64,000 bases of DNA from Flavobacterium turcicum (GCF_011365745.1 NZ_JAAOBY010000002.1:248001-312000); one strand, 5' to 3'. Counted from the stretch's first letter, positions 47,672 to 57,188 are shown. A program made the numbers and translations. Notes: generated from the letters alone by a model not told the origin.

Positions 47672-48568
47672 TTAAAAGAAATCTGTTTTTTGATATTCTG
47701 AAGGACTATGATTTGTTTCTTTTTTAAAGAACTTACTAAAAGCTGCTTGTTCGCTAAAATTTAAATGCCGTGCAGCTGCGCTTATATTGTTACCGGGATT
47801 TCTAAGAAATAATTTTGCTTCAATAACGAGTAAATGGTTAAGCACCTCTTTAGGAGTTTTAAACATAGATTTTTTAATGATTTTTCCTAAATGCTTTGGA
47901 GTTAAACATAGTTTATCGGCGTAGAATTGTACTTCATGCTGTTCTCTTAAATGGGTACGAATAAGTTCAAAAAAATTAAGTGTAATCTCTTCATCTCTAG
48001 AAGTAGTACTATTTTGTTTTTCACTTAATTTAAAATAATTATCTACTTCATAAAGAAGCAAAGAAAAGTGATGCCAAATCATCTCTTTAAAGTAGTAATT
48101 ATTGTTTCTACTATCATTTAAATCTTCAATTTCAGAGATATGAATTTTTAATTTTTCAAACAATTTTGGTTGATCCTTGATTGAACTAGATGGATTTTTA
48201 AAAAAACCTTTTAATAAATCAGTTGATTTGTGATGAAACCCTGATTGCGTTACAAACTCGAAAGAAAAAAGGATTTTTTTTGCTTTATAGTCATCTGAAA
48301 TACTATTAATTGTGAAAGTTTCAGCAATATGAGAAAAAAGAATGTCATTTTCTCTAAGTTCATATTGCTCTCCAAAAACGGTGTAAACTAAAACACCACT
48401 TTCAACAACGAATAGACATAAGAAATTAGCCTTTGTTGGTGTGTTTAATTGACCATAGTAGTTAGAACTATCAATATTCACAACAGCAAGATCGGACACT
48501 CTTAGATTGTTTTTAGATTCTTTTATTATATCCTCAAAATCAAGCAGTAATATTAAGTTTTCCATCAT
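47672..48568 (-). CDS. AraC-family regulator of the RND operon
   Basis: The 298-residue protein has an N-terminal cupin-like sensing part (F-L-C-L-F-V-V-E-S-G-V-L-V-Y-T-V-F-G) and the C-terminal AraC motifs, with H-L-G-K-I-I-K-K-S and N-I-S-A-A-A-R-H-L-N-F-S-E-Q-A-A-F-S-K-F-F-K-K, ending H-S-P-S-E-Y-Q-K. It is encoded directly upstream of, and in the same direction as, the RND operon, with a gap of 152 bp. It probably controls that operon. The ligand is unknown. Confidence 0.87.
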   Translation of the reverse strand: MMENLILLLDFEDIIKESKNNLRVSDLAVVNIDSSNYYGQLNTPTKANFLCLFVVESGVLVYTVFGEQYELRENDILFSHIAETFTINSISDDYKAKKILFSFEFVTQSGFHHKSTDLLKGFFKNPSSSIKDQPKLFEKLKIHISEIEDLNDSRNNNYYFKEMIWHHFSLLLYEVDNYFKLSEKQNSTTSRDEEITLNFFELIRTHLREQHEVQFYADKLCLTPKHLGKIIKKSMFKTPKEVLNHLLVIEAKLFLRNPGNNISAAARHLNFSEQAAFSKFFKKETNHSPSEYQKTDFF

Positions 48569-48738
48569 ATGATTTTTATCATTAACAATGATTTGTTAAA
48601 CGATAATTTAAAAATTAAAAAAAATTCAAAGTAGCAAAGTTAATAGAAAAACTTATAGCTAAGAAATATTAGTACTAAGTAAGTAACTGGTTAACAATTT
48701 TTCTAGTTTTTCCCTAAAGTAATTTTTTTTCTTTCCTT

Positions 48739-49452
48739 TTAGTGTTTGGCTTTATTATAGTAGATGGCCATTTGTAATCCAGAACTATCATATTGTATTT
48801 CAGAGGGCATTGTTTCTATAATTCTATTTGGTAGTTTGCAGCCTGAAATCGCTAAACTCATTGCATCGATAATGTCGTCTTTAGCTACATCTTTTCTTAA
48901 GAATTTGGAAAGTGAACTATTATAAACCATCTTAACTCTCTTATCAAAAATCTCTAAAATTTCAAGACGCTCTTTAATCCCGTTTTCTGTTTTTTTACTA
49001 AAAATCATAGATTTTTCATTATTTAAAAAATGGAAAACTATTTCAGGATGAGATTCGTAAATTTTAATTTTATTGGAATTATTTAACAAAACGTTGTCTA
49101 ATTCTTGAATCTTTTTAAAGATAAAAAAACTCTGTTTTGAAATGCCTTTTCCTAAAATCAACTTGTTTATTTTGTTAGCATTATCAAAATTTGAAGCTAG
49201 CAATGCTTCACGACATGGCACTCCAAACACACTACTTTTTCTTTTTTTGTCCAAATTTAAACGCATGAGTTTTTCACATGCTCTGACTGGATTTTCTTTA
49301 TCTGGTAATCCAATAGGCATATCAATTAAATAGAAACAATCATCGCCATAAAAATTTATAACATTTTGAATAGTATCAAATTTATATACTTCCATTTCTG
49401 AACTCACTGTAATCCAACCAGATCGACAACCGTCAATTCCCACTGATTTCAT
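48739..49452 (-). CDS. DUF429 family protein, RNase H-like fold
   Basis: The 237-residue protein begins M-K-S-V-G-I-D-G-C-R-S-G-W, which is the first strand and acidic residue of the DUF429 family. Further motifs are Y-L-I-D-M-P-I-G-L-P, S-S-V-F-G-V-P-C-R-E-A-L, E-S-H-P-E-I-V-F and D-D-I-I-D-A-M-S-L-A. The conserved acids could bind metal as in RNase H-like nucleases. The role of the family is unknown. It stands alone, 170 bp upstream of the AraC gene on the same strand. Confidence 0.85.
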   Translation of the reverse strand: MKSVGIDGCRSGWITVSSEMEVYKFDTIQNVINFYGDDCFYLIDMPIGLPDKENPVRACEKLMRLNLDKKRKSSVFGVPCREALLASNFDNANKINKLILGKGISKQSFFIFKKIQELDNVLLNNSNKIKIYESHPEIVFHFLNNEKSMIFSKKTENGIKERLEILEIFDKRVKMVYNSSLSKFLRKDVAKDDIIDAMSLAISGCKLPNRIIETMPSEIQYDSSGLQMAIYYNKAKH

Positions 49453-49563
49453 ATTTGTTGAATGTATTAAGAATTATTATAATAGGTCTGCTAATGTAAT
49501 AAGTTTGTAAGTTATTGATTGAACATAATTCATTTAAAAATTATAAAAAATTCAAGTTTTATT

Positions 49564-49728
49564 CTAAGAAGTTTTTGAAATAGTTTTTTTTGAGTAAATA
49601 ACAAATTTATCTTTTAAAATCTTCTTGTCATTACTTACTTTTCCATCCAAAACTTTTGCATAGTGTTGTGTTATTTGGATATTTTTATTATCTAATATTT
49701 TGTTTTCACTTTCAAGATTTACTAATTA
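49564..49728 (-). pseudogene. C-terminal remnant of a tyrosine recombinase
   Basis: A short frame, open back to a stop at 49726-49728, ends with I-Q-I-T-Q-H-Y-A-K-V-L-D-G-K-V-S-N-D, then K-K-I-L-K-D-K-F. This is the C-terminal helix of Bacteroidetes phage-type integrases; the Tyr in T-Q-H-Y-A-K-V is the catalytic residue, and the preceding K-N-I-Q-I is the end of the usual H-K-x-I-x-x-T-Q pattern. Only about 52 residues remain and no other part of the enzyme is seen. It lies in the 408-bp gap between the DUF429 gene and the aldo/keto reductase gene. It marks an old integration event. Confidence 0.75.
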
Positions 49729-49804
49729 TAGAACCTTATTTTTTTATGAAAGACAAAAGCAATGTTGCTAAGTAGCAAAATATTCAAAATAGAAATATCA
49801 CAAT

Positions 49805-49830
49805 AAGCCTGCTAATTTACGTGCAGGCTT
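49805..49830 (-). terminator. Hairpin terminator after the aldo/keto reductase gene
   Basis: AAGCCTGC and GCAGGCTT form a perfect 8-bp stem with a 10-base loop. It lies 30 bp beyond the stop of the reductase gene on the minus strand. The following T-run is weak on that strand (only TT), and better on the plus strand further on, so its strength is uncertain. Confidence 0.55.
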
Positions 49831-49860
49831 TATTCAATTTTTTTACAAATTGGTTAAAAA

Positions 49861-50844
49861 TTAATCTTTTAGTGACCATAATTTCATCATATCTTCATCG
49901 GTTCTGTTACCGTGAATTTGAATTTTAGCTAATTCAGTTTCAATATTTGCATATTCGGTATCTGTTATTAGTACACTTGCTGCTCCAAGATTTTCAGTAA
50001 TTCTTTTAGCATTTGTTGATTCAGGAATTGGCACTATAAAATCTTTTTTGTGGAGCATCCACGCTAAAGAAATTTGTGCTGGTGTTGCTTCTTTATCACT
50101 TGCAAATTGATGTAGTAAATCTAATAAGGGTTGATTTGCAATAATGTTATCCTTTTCAAAACGAGTAATTACTCTTCTGGCATCAATACCTGTGAACTTT
50201 GTTTCCGTACTTAATTTACCAGATAGAAATCCGCTTGCCAATGGAGAAAATGGAACAAAACCAATACGAAGTTCTTCGCAGACTGGAATTACATCTTTTT
50301 CATAGATACGTTCCATAATAGAAAATTCGCTTTGAAGTGCTGTTAATGGAGTTACTGCGTGTGCACGTCTTATTTCATTTACAGTTGCTTGTGATTGACC
50401 CCAACCCAATATTTTACCCTCTTTTATAAATTCACCCATACAATAAGCAATATCTTCAACTGGAATGTCTTGATTTACTCTGTGTTGGTAATATAAATCG
50501 ATATGATCTGTACCCAGCATTTTTAAAGAATTTTCTAATCGACCTCTTAATTCTTTCATCAAGTGTTCTGTAGCATTGCCTTCCCAATCTTTTTGAAATA
50601 AGAATTTTGTTGCAATAACAACGTTATTTCGAACACTTTTTAAAGCCTCAGCAACCAATTGCTCGTTGGCACCCATTGCATAAATTTCGGCTGTATCAAA
50701 GAATGTGCAACCCAAATCATAGGCTTTACGAATTAATTTTATTGCTTCCTCTTTTTCTGGAGTAGCACCATATCCCATACTCAAACCCATAGCACCATAG
50801 CCAATTGCTGATACTTCTAAATCTCTTAATTTTCTTTTTTGCAT
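49861..50844 (-). CDS. Aldo/keto reductase
   Basis: The 327-residue enzyme has the AKR tetrad: Asp and Tyr in F-F-D-T-A-E-I-Y-A, Lys in V-V-I-A-T-K-F-L-F, and His in D-L-Y-Y-Q-H-R-V. It reduces aldehydes or ketones with NADPH; the substrate cannot be told. It is transcribed away from the HxlR gene at 50938, with 93 bp between the two starts, which is the common arrangement for an HxlR regulator and its target. Confidence 0.93.
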   Translation of the reverse strand: MQKRKLRDLEVSAIGYGAMGLSMGYGATPEKEEAIKLIRKAYDLGCTFFDTAEIYAMGANEQLVAEALKSVRNNVVIATKFLFQKDWEGNATEHLMKELRGRLENSLKMLGTDHIDLYYQHRVNQDIPVEDIAYCMGEFIKEGKILGWGQSQATVNEIRRAHAVTPLTALQSEFSIMERIYEKDVIPVCEELRIGFVPFSPLASGFLSGKLSTETKFTGIDARRVITRFEKDNIIANQPLLDLLHQFASDKEATPAQISLAWMLHKKDFIVPIPESTNAKRITENLGAASVLITDTEYANIETELAKIQIHGNRTDEDMMKLWSLKD

Positions 50845-50872
50845 AATTCTTTATTTAAAATTTGTTACAATG

Positions 50873-50925
50873 CAAAATTATCAATTAATAAGTATACATT
50901 TGATACCGATATACTAAAGGATACC
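50873..50925. promoter_or_regulatory. Divergent promoter/operator region between AKR and HxlR genes
   Basis: On the minus strand TAATTTTG (50880-50873) fits the TAnnTTTG element for the reductase gene. On the plus strand TACATTTG (50895-50902) fits it for the HxlR gene, though a TTG at the right distance was not found. GATACC occurs twice, at 50902-50907 and 50920-50925, next to the palindrome GTATAC (50892-50897); these are candidate HxlR binding sites. Confidence 0.45.
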
Positions 50926-50937
50926 AATAAAAATAAT

Positions 50938-51282
50938 ATGACAAGCGAAAACGAAAAAATAACAAAGAATATGATTATGTATGTCCAAGATACCTTATAT
51001 GTATTTGGTGGTAAATGGAGATTGCCAATTATCATAGCCATAAAACAAGGAAATAGTAGGTTTACAGACATCAAAGCATTCATTCCAAAAATTACTAATC
51101 GTGTACTTTCTAAAGAGTTAAAGGAACTTGAACTTAATAAAATGGTAATAAGAACCGTTTACGATACATCGCCAGTAACGGTGGAATATAAAATTAGTGC
51201 GTATTGTTATACTGCCAAAGCAATAGTAGATTCAATGGCAGCTTGGGGAAAACAACATAGAGAGAAGATAAAAGAGGATTGA
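50938..51282 (+). CDS. HxlR-family transcriptional regulator
   Basis: The 114-residue winged-helix protein has the HxlR core: V-F-G-G-K-W-R-L-P-I-I-I-A-I, then F-T-D-I-K-A-F-I-P-K-I-T-N-R-V-L-S-K-E-L-K-E-L-E, and the wing V-T-V-E-Y-K. I chose the ATG at 50938; the ATG at 50839 would overlap the neighbouring gene and put the promoter inside the gene. It faces away from the reductase gene and likely controls it in response to reactive carbonyl or oxidant stress, as other HxlR members do. The expected redox cysteine is not near the N-terminus here. Confidence 0.88.
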   Translation: MTSENEKITKNMIMYVQDTLYVFGGKWRLPIIIAIKQGNSRFTDIKAFIPKITNRVLSKELKELELNKMVIRTVYDTSPVTVEYKISAYCYTAKAIVDSMAAWGKQHREKIKED

Positions 51283-51294
51283 AACAAAGTTTGT

Positions 51295-51936
51295 TTAGTA
51301 TTTAATTATTAAGGGTAGATTTTTAAATATAAATTCTTTTTTGTTTTGATTCTTATCAAACGTTAATGTTAAGTTCGTTTCTAAACCATTTTCAAATTTT
51401 ATAAGTTTTTCATTTATAAAATAGCTTGTAAATTCATCTTGAATAATCGGTAGTTTGAATTCTATATTTGTTAAAGTTTTTATTCCATTTTTATGAGTAG
51501 TATGCTCGTCCACTATCTTCTTTTCGCCTTTAAAGGGTAATCGAAATGTCCAAGGTAATTTGGGATTTTTTTCGTTGGTAAGTATTTCAATTTCTAGTCC
51601 TTTAGGGAAATATTCTGGCTGGTATTTGATACATTTCTTAAATAACAATTCTGTTTCATCTGTATTAACAAGACACATTCCAAAAGGAGAGTATTGATTA
51701 TTTATAAAATTGGAACGTTCCCATAATTTAGTGGGTAATATAAATTCACTTTTAATTTCTTCTTCACTTTCCACCCAAAGTATTTCGATAAAAAAATTTT
51801 GGAAATAAAATTTTCTGTTCACCGTTCCTTGTCCAATATGAACTCTGCTGGTTCCTTCTGTAAATCCAAATTTTACAAATTCACCAGCCTCTTGTCCTTT
51901 ATTTTTTGAAAATATAAAAATATGATCTACTTCCAT
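51295..51936 (-). CDS. VOC (glyoxalase-like) family protein
   Basis: The 213-residue protein starts M-E-V-D-H-I-F-I-F-S-K-N-K-G-Q-E-A, continues with F-G-F-T-E-G-T-S-R-V-H-I-G-Q-G-T-V-N-R-K-F-Y-F and F-I-E-I-L-W-V. This matches a VOC-superfamily group related to glyoxalase-like domains. The His in V-D-H and the Glu in I-E-I-L-W could be metal ligands. The second half is a longer, strand-rich extension with no motif I know. It converges on the HxlR gene with a 12-bp gap and lies 22 bp downstream of an AraC gene, probably in an operon with it. The reaction is unknown. Confidence 0.78.
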   Translation of the reverse strand: MEVDHIFIFSKNKGQEAGEFVKFGFTEGTSRVHIGQGTVNRKFYFQNFFIEILWVESEEEIKSEFILPTKLWERSNFINNQYSPFGMCLVNTDETELLFKKCIKYQPEYFPKGLEIEILTNEKNPKLPWTFRLPFKGEKKIVDEHTTHKNGIKTLTNIEFKLPIIQDEFTSYFINEKLIKFENGLETNLTLTFDKNQNKKEFIFKNLPLIIKY

Positions 51937-51958
51937 TTTTAATTTTTTACAAAGATAT

Positions 51959-52873
51959 TTAATTAAACGATTTTCTATACTCTAATGGCGAAACTCCGCT
52001 TTTTGCTTTAAACAGTTTACTAAATGATTGCGGATATTCAAATCCTAACTCAAAAGCAATTTGGCTTACTGATAAATTAGTTGTCGTTAAAACATCTTTT
52101 GCTTTTTCAATTAGTTTGTTGTGAATGTGTTGTTGCGTATTTTGTCCTGTAACTGTTCTTAGCATATCACTCAAATAACTTGGCGAAAGATGCAATTGTT
52201 CTGCTAAATTAGTAACTGTTGGCAAGCCTATTTTTGAGTTATCTTCAAAGTAATTTGATAATAAATTTTCGAATTTAGAGAGTAAATCGTTGTTTGCCAT
52301 TTTTCTTGTAACAAATTGTCTGTTATAAAAACGATTGCAATAATTTAATAACAATTCGAGATTAGCAACAATGACATCTTGACTAAAAGTGTCAATTCTT
52401 GATTGGTATTCTTTTTGGATATTTTGAACCAAGCTTTCGATTATTTTCTCTTCTTCATCAGATAAATGAAGTGCTTCGTTTATTTCATAAGAAAAATAGC
52501 CATAATTCTTAATTGTTTTTCCTAAAGGATAATTTCGAATTAAATCATGATGAAATAAAAGTGACCAACCTTCTTTGTCTCTGTTTTCATCATCATCCAT
52601 TGCTATAACTTGATTTGGAGCAACAAATGACATGGTTCCTTCGTCAAAATCATAATAGTTTTTACCATATTTCATTTGACCTTGAAAACTTCTTTTGATT
52701 GATATATTGTAAAAATTTAAAAGTAATCGTTCCTTGTTTTCATCTGATATTGTTGCAACATCGCTGTGATTTATTAAAGTAATCAAAGGATGCGAAGGTT
52801 TTGACAATGACAATAATCGATGCAATTCAGAAACAGAATTGATTATTCTTATATTTTTATCATCTTTTTTCAT
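51959..52873 (-). CDS. AraC-family regulator, first of two paralogues
   Basis: The 304-residue protein has an N-terminal cupin-like part (F-D-E-G-T-M-S-F-V-A-P-N-Q-V-I) and C-terminal AraC motifs (L-H-L-S-P-S-Y-L-S-D-M-L-R-T and V-S-Q-I-A-F-E-L-G-F-E-Y-P-Q-S-F-S-K-L-F-K). A paralogue is encoded at 57805-58725; most of the C-terminal domain is the same in both. It is likely to control the SDR gene upstream (53034-53789) or the VOC gene downstream. The ligand is unknown. Confidence 0.88.
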   Translation of the reverse strand: MKKDDKNIRIINSVSELHRLLSLSKPSHPLITLINHSDVATISDENKERLLLNFYNISIKRSFQGQMKYGKNYYDFDEGTMSFVAPNQVIAMDDDENRDKEGWSLLFHHDLIRNYPLGKTIKNYGYFSYEINEALHLSDEEEKIIESLVQNIQKEYQSRIDTFSQDVIVANLELLLNYCNRFYNRQFVTRKMANNDLLSKFENLLSNYFEDNSKIGLPTVTNLAEQLHLSPSYLSDMLRTVTGQNTQQHIHNKLIEKAKDVLTTTNLSVSQIAFELGFEYPQSFSKLFKAKSGVSPLEYRKSFN

Positions 52874-53033
52874 TTTGTAAAGTTCTTAAAAAACAAAAAG
52901 AGAAATTTAATTGTTTCTCTTTTTGTTCAAATTATTTTAAATTTCGCCCTGCAACAAATCTAATTCTTCGCTGTTATCAGTTGTCTTTATGTCAATAGCT
53001 CTATTCCCAAAAATTTATTATTTCAGATAACAG

Positions 53034-53789
53034 TTATTTAAAGCCACCAGATACTTCAATAGTTTGCCCAGTAATAATACTTGAATCATCAGAGGCTAAA
53101 AATACTGCCATTTTACCAATATCGTTTGGTGTAGCCATACGACCTAAAGCACTTCTATTAACCATTCCTTTTATAGCATCGGAATCTTCAGTAGTACCTA
53201 AACTAGCCACACCTTCTGTGAAAACGCCACCCGGTCTTATAGAATTAACTCTTATATTTTTAGGACCTAATTCTTGCGAAAGTGATGTAGTTATATTGTC
53301 TACTGCACTTTTTGTTGCGCCATAAACTACAGAGTATGGTTCTGGTCTTGTACTTGCAAAAGAACTGATATTGATAATACTTCCACCATTTGTACCAAAC
53401 AGTTTTACAGCTTCTTGTGATGTTAAAAGAAGACTTAACACATTAATATCAAACATTCTTCTATACGAATCTTCGGTGAATGTTTCTAATAATGCAAATT
53501 CATAGATACCTGCATTGTTTACTAATACATCTAAACCACCAAAGACTTTTACTGTTTCTTCAAAAAGCCTTTTTACATCAATTTGTTTTGACATATCGCC
53601 TTGCACAGCAATTGCATTACCGCCTGATTTTACTATTTCTGCCACTACAGCTTCTGCTCCTTCTTTGCTAGATGCGTAATTTACAACTACTTTTGCACCA
53701 GATGCTCCCATTTGTTTTGCAATGCCAACACCGATGCCTTTGGATGCACCAGTTACAATAACTACTTTGTTTTCTAATTTTTTGCTCAT
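53034..53789 (-). CDS. Short-chain dehydrogenase/reductase (classical SDR)
   Basis: The 251-residue enzyme has the classical SDR set: T-G-A-S-K-G-I-G for cofactor, N-N-A-G, S-S in I-N-I-S-S-F-A, and Y-S-V-V-Y-G-A-T-K with the active Tyr and Lys. The end reads T-G-Q-T-I-E-V-S-G-G-F-K, typical of 3-oxoacyl-ACP reductase-like SDRs. I chose the ATG at 53789 (M-S-K-K-L-E-N-K-V); an ATG at 53834 would add 15 residues that do not look like SDR. The AraC gene follows after 160 bp. Confidence 0.92.
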   Translation of the reverse strand: MSKKLENKVVIVTGASKGIGVGIAKQMGASGAKVVVNYASSKEGAEAVVAEIVKSGGNAIAVQGDMSKQIDVKRLFEETVKVFGGLDVLVNNAGIYEFALLETFTEDSYRRMFDINVLSLLLTSQEAVKLFGTNGGSIINISSFASTRPEPYSVVYGATKSAVDNITTSLSQELGPKNIRVNSIRPGGVFTEGVASLGTTEDSDAIKGMVNRSALGRMATPNDIGKMAVFLASDDSSIITGQTIEVSGGFK

Positions 53790-53907
53790 CTTTACTTTTA
53801 TATTTTGTGAAGTACAAAGGTGCGCAGTATGCAAAATTTTAAAGTTTCCAAAATGAAGTTAGTTGTATCCAAAATGAGTTATTACAATCACAATTCCGAT
53901 ATTATTT

Positions 53908-54645
53908 TTACCAAGGACTTATTTCAGTTCTATCTTTTATATCGTTGCTAAAATATTTTCCTGTTGGTGTATTATCATCAGTTACAGTATGTTTTACTAC
54001 AAATGTTGCAGCACTTTCCACAGTTCCTGGACCAGTATGATGATTGAAATCGGTAGCGGTAAAACCTGGGTCAATCACATTTACTTTGAAATTAGTTTCT
54101 CGCAACTCATAAGCCAAAGTGATAGTATACATATTTAGTGCCGCTTTTGATGAATTGTAAATAGCTGCTTTTATATCATAATATTGCCAAGTTGGATCAT
54201 TGTGTAAAGTGAGCGAACCTAAACCCGAAGTTAAATTGGTAATTCGTGGTTGATCAGATTTTTTTAATAAATCCATAAAAATTTGAGTTACTTGAATTAG
54301 CCCAAACACATTAATATCATAGACTTCTTTAAAAATAGCGATATCAGTATCGATTGCTGATTGCGGAAATCCACCACTAATTCCTGCGTTGTTTATCAAA
54401 ATGTCTAATTTGCCTTGCTCAGTTTCAATCGTGTTTTTGACAGCTACAATGGTATCCAGATTAGTAACATCAATTTGCACGGCTTTGATGTTTTCGTATC
54501 CATTATCGTTTAATTCTTTTACAACTGCTTCTCCTTTTTGAAGGTCACGGGTTCCTAAATAGACAAATAGTCCTTTTTTTGAAAGCTTTTTGGCTGTTTC
54601 TAACCCAATGCTTCTGTTTGCTCCTGTAATTAATACGGTTTTCAT
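53908..54645 (-). CDS. SDR-family oxidoreductase, variant cofactor motif
   Basis: The 245-residue enzyme starts M-K-T-V-L-I-T-G-A-N-R-S-I-G-L, where the third glycine of T-G-x-x-x-G-I-G is replaced by serine. It has L-I-N-N-A-G-I-S-G-G and Y-N-S-S-K with the active Tyr and Lys. I chose the ATG at 54645; an upstream one at 54681 adds 12 residues without SDR similarity. It is similar to carbonyl reductase-like SDRs of Bacteroidetes. The Crp-like gene is 77 bp upstream on the same strand. Confidence 0.9.
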   Translation of the reverse strand: MKTVLITGANRSIGLETAKKLSKKGLFVYLGTRDLQKGEAVVKELNDNGYENIKAVQIDVTNLDTIVAVKNTIETEQGKLDILINNAGISGGFPQSAIDTDIAIFKEVYDINVFGLIQVTQIFMDLLKKSDQPRITNLTSGLGSLTLHNDPTWQYYDIKAAIYNSSKAALNMYTITLAYELRETNFKVNVIDPGFTATDFNHHTGPGTVESAATFVVKHTVTDDNTPTGKYFSNDIKDRTEISPW

Positions 54646-54722
54646 TTTTATACTTTTTAAATTAATACTGCAAAGTTGCATCGATTAAAAATGAAATCAT
54701 TTGCCATTTGGCAAAAAGCAAA

Positions 54723-55367
54723 TTATCGAATATTTTTTCTAATTCTGCTTAAAGAAGATTGTGTCATACCTAGATAGGAAGCCAAGTAGGATAGGGGTAT
54801 ACGGTTGGCAAGATTGGGATAAGTTTCTAAAAAAGCCAAATATCTTGTAGTTCCATTTTCTGAAACTATAGAACTTCTTCTTTCTATTTTTTGAAGTAAT
54901 GCTTTTGAAATAATTTTAAATACGATGGCATCAAAGCCCAAAATCGTATTGAGCAGTTCTTGCCAATCTTTTTTCGAAAAAACAATCATTTTACAATCGG
55001 TTATGGCTTGAACGTATGCAATGGAAGGAAGTTCGTTTTCAAAACTTTCTAAATCGACTAAAATATTATTTTCTTCAATGAAATATTTGGTTATTTCTTC
55101 TCCTTTGTTGTTGTAATATGAAACCCGAGTAATGCCATCAATGATAAAACCAAACTGTTTGGAAACTTTTCCAGCTTCTAGAAAATAATCGTCTTTTTGA
55201 AGGATTAATTCTGTGGTTTTTTTTGAAATTAAGTCAATTTGTTGTTGGTTTAAATTTCCAAACTGTAAGACGTAGTCTATAAAATTTTTCATAGATGCAA
55301 GTTGGTGAAATCTGTTTTTACGAAATATGTCATTTGACAAAAAGTTTTTTAAAGTTTGAATTTCCAT
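54723..55367 (-). CDS. Crp/Fnr-family regulator
   Basis: The 214-residue protein has a cyclic-nucleotide-binding-like barrel (F-G-F-I-I-D-G-I-T-R-V-S-Y-Y-N-N-K-G-E-E-I-T) and a short C-terminal HTH (I-P-L-S-Y-L-A-S-Y-L-G-M-T-Q-S-S-L-S-R-I-R). It lacks the cluster cysteines of FNR. It is 77 bp upstream of an SDR gene and may control it. Similar Crp-like regulators with a truncated HTH are common in Bacteroidetes. Confidence 0.9.
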   Translation of the reverse strand: MEIQTLKNFLSNDIFRKNRFHQLASMKNFIDYVLQFGNLNQQQIDLISKKTTELILQKDDYFLEAGKVSKQFGFIIDGITRVSYYNNKGEEITKYFIEENNILVDLESFENELPSIAYVQAITDCKMIVFSKKDWQELLNTILGFDAIVFKIISKALLQKIERRSSIVSENGTTRYLAFLETYPNLANRIPLSYLASYLGMTQSSLSRIRKNIR

Positions 55368-55461
55368 CTAAATTATAAAGCCTAAACTTTACTTTTTTGT
55401 TTGATAAATTTGAAAAAACACACTCATAAAATATTAGATTTATTAAAAAAGTGTGGTTTTT

Positions 55462-55674
55462 TTATTGCAATTCTTCACAAATAAACCCGCATAATTTAAA
55501 ATTTGAAATTATTTCTGAAGCTTTATTACTATCAGTTTCAACTCTAAAAATATTATCAACATCTTCTAAATCAAAAGTCCAACAACCACTACCTAATGTA
55601 TTGTCTAGTAATTGACTAATTGCAATAATTTCATTTTTTGTTGTTACATTAGTTTTAAATACAAATACTTCCAT
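55462..55674 (-). CDS. Small hypothetical protein next to folE
   Basis: The 70-residue protein (V-F-V-F-K-T-N-V and C-W-T-F-D-L-E-D-V-D-N-I-F-R-V near the middle) has the beta-alpha-beta pattern of small ferredoxin-like domains, but I see no metal-binding C-x-x-C. Its start codon follows the folE2 stop directly, so the two are translated together. Similar short proteins occur in Bacteroidetes; the role is unknown. Confidence 0.65.
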   Translation of the reverse strand: MEVFVFKTNVTTKNEIIAISQLLDNTLGSGCWTFDLEDVDNIFRVETDSNKASEIISNFKLCGFICEELQ

Positions 55675-56274
55675 TTAACTAAACTTATTGGAGATTAGAC
55701 TTATAAATTCTTTTCTAGTTTTATCTTTTTCAAATGCACCAGTGAAAGAAGAGGTTGTAGTTACGCTATTTTGTTTTTGAATGCCACGCATTTGCATACA
55801 CATATGTTGGCACTCAATAACTACAGCTACGCCAAGTGGTTCTAAAGCGTCCTGAATACAATCTTTAATTTGGTCTGTCAACCGTTCTTGCACTTGTAAC
55901 CTTCTGGCAAAAGCCTCAATAATTCTCGGGATTTTACTTAATCCAACTATTTTGCCATTAGGAATATAGGCTACGTGTGCTTTTCCGAAAAATGGTAACA
56001 TATGATGTTCGCACATGGAATAGACTTCGATATTCTTCACTACAATCATTTGCTGATGATCTTCTGTAAACAATGCAGATTTCAAAATTTCTAAAGGATC
56101 CGATTCATATCCGTGTGTTAAAAACTGGAATGCTTTGGCAACTCTTTCGGGCGTTTTTTCAAGACCTTCTCTGTTGGTATCTTCCCCTAAATTTTCTATT
56201 ATATTTTTGAAACTTTCTGCTATTTCAATTGTTTTCTCCGTGTTGTATTGGTCAATTTTTTTGTAACCTATCAT
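55675..56274 (-). CDS. folE: GTP cyclohydrolase I, second copy
   Basis: The 199-residue enzyme has the same zinc motifs as the copy at 34919-35518 (C-E-H-H and E-C-Q-H-M-C-M), and differs from it at about 27 positions. I chose the ATG at 56274 ([11 protein letters not shown]), because the first copy starts at the same point; an upstream in-frame ATG at 56334 adds 20 unrelated residues. It is 32 bp downstream of an NmrA-like gene. The second copy may feed a different pterin pathway or be conditionally expressed. Confidence 0.95.
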   Translation of the reverse strand: MIGYKKIDQYNTEKTIEIAESFKNIIENLGEDTNREGLEKTPERVAKAFQFLTHGYESDPLEILKSALFTEDHQQMIVVKNIEVYSMCEHHMLPFFGKAHVAYIPNGKIVGLSKIPRIIEAFARRLQVQERLTDQIKDCIQDALEPLGVAVVIECQHMCMQMRGIQKQNSVTTTSSFTGAFEKDKTRKEFISLISNKFS

Positions 56275-56306
56275 TGATGAATTTAACTGTGTTTTGAAAT
56301 TAATTT

Positions 56307-57188
56307 TTAAATATTTTCTTCTACAGAAGCCCAATGTAAATTTGGATATCTGTTATTATCAAGATTGGAGTGGTTTGCCAAAAACATACTGTAAACATAT
56401 TGCGACTGTTGCCAAGAGGCATATAATTCCATTTCGCCTTTTGGGTTTGCCGCTCTTTGACTTTTGTTGTAGGCTGAAAAACCTTCCATAGAACCACCGT
56501 TTACAAGTTCAAATTTCTGATTTTTGTGTTGTTCGCTTAATTGCACTAAATCATTTGGACTTACTCTAAAACTTGCAATTCTTAAATCTCTTGGTGCATC
56601 ATCATCCAAAGATGCTAATGCCGTGAAAGCAGCAGTATCGTCCATTGAAGTAAAATCCATTTCCCAGTCCATTTTATCGTCATAGTACACAATGGTTTTG
56701 TTATTTGTGTCAAACAATGGTGTGTTGTATCTTAAAATGTCTGTAAAACATCCGTTGAAAATAGAAGTTGCTTTAATTAGACTTCTATCCAAATGCTTTT
56801 TGAATTCTTTTCTTAAATCAAAGTTTCTATTTTCTCCTTCTGGAATGATTGTAAAATCTGTACAAAAATCAGAAGGAATAAAACGAGGAACACCTGCTTG
56901 AATTGCACCTTCCAAAAGATTTTTTTGTCCATCAATTATTACATCTTTTAAACCTGCTAGTACTGATACTACACAAGAAACGCCAACACAAGCTGCTGCA
57001 ATTTCTGAAATGTTAGCCATATCTATTGGTATTACACTAACACCTAGATTTTTTAAAGCTTCAATTTTCTTTGGATCACTACCTTTACGAACTATCGCTT
57101 TAACTGCTGCTCCTTCTTTTACCAAAGCTTTTACAATGCGGCCACCAAGGTTGCCTGTTGCTCCAGCTACTAAAATTGTCTTTTTCAT
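56307..57188 (-). CDS. NmrA/isoflavone-reductase-like NAD(P)-binding protein
   Basis: The 293-residue protein begins [19 protein letters not shown], the atypical SDR cofactor site, and has [13 protein letters not shown] and I-I-D-G-Q-K-N-L. It is similar to NmrA and isoflavone-reductase-like enzymes. I chose the ATG at 57188 because the motif begins directly after it. The MarR-type gene at 57294 faces away from it, with two inverted-repeat operators in between; the reductase is likely the MarR target. folE2 follows. Confidence 0.87.
   Translation of the reverse strand: MKKTILVAGATGNLGGRIVKALVKEGAAVKAIVRKGSDPKKIEALKNLGVSVIPIDMANISEIAAACVGVSCVVSVLAGLKDVIIDGQKNLLEGAIQAGVPRFIPSDFCTDFTIIPEGENRNFDLRKEFKKHLDRSLIKATSIFNGCFTDILRYNTPLFDTNNKTIVYYDDKMDWEMDFTSMDDTAAFTALASLDDDAPRDLRIASFRVSPNDLVQLSEQHKNQKFELVNGGSMEGFSAYNKSQRAANPKGEMELYASWQQSQYVYSMFLANHSNLDNNRYPNLHWASVEENI

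Noticed and set aside
49453..49860. Complete integrase gene
   Set aside because: Only about 52 C-terminal residues remain, and a stop lies directly upstream of them.
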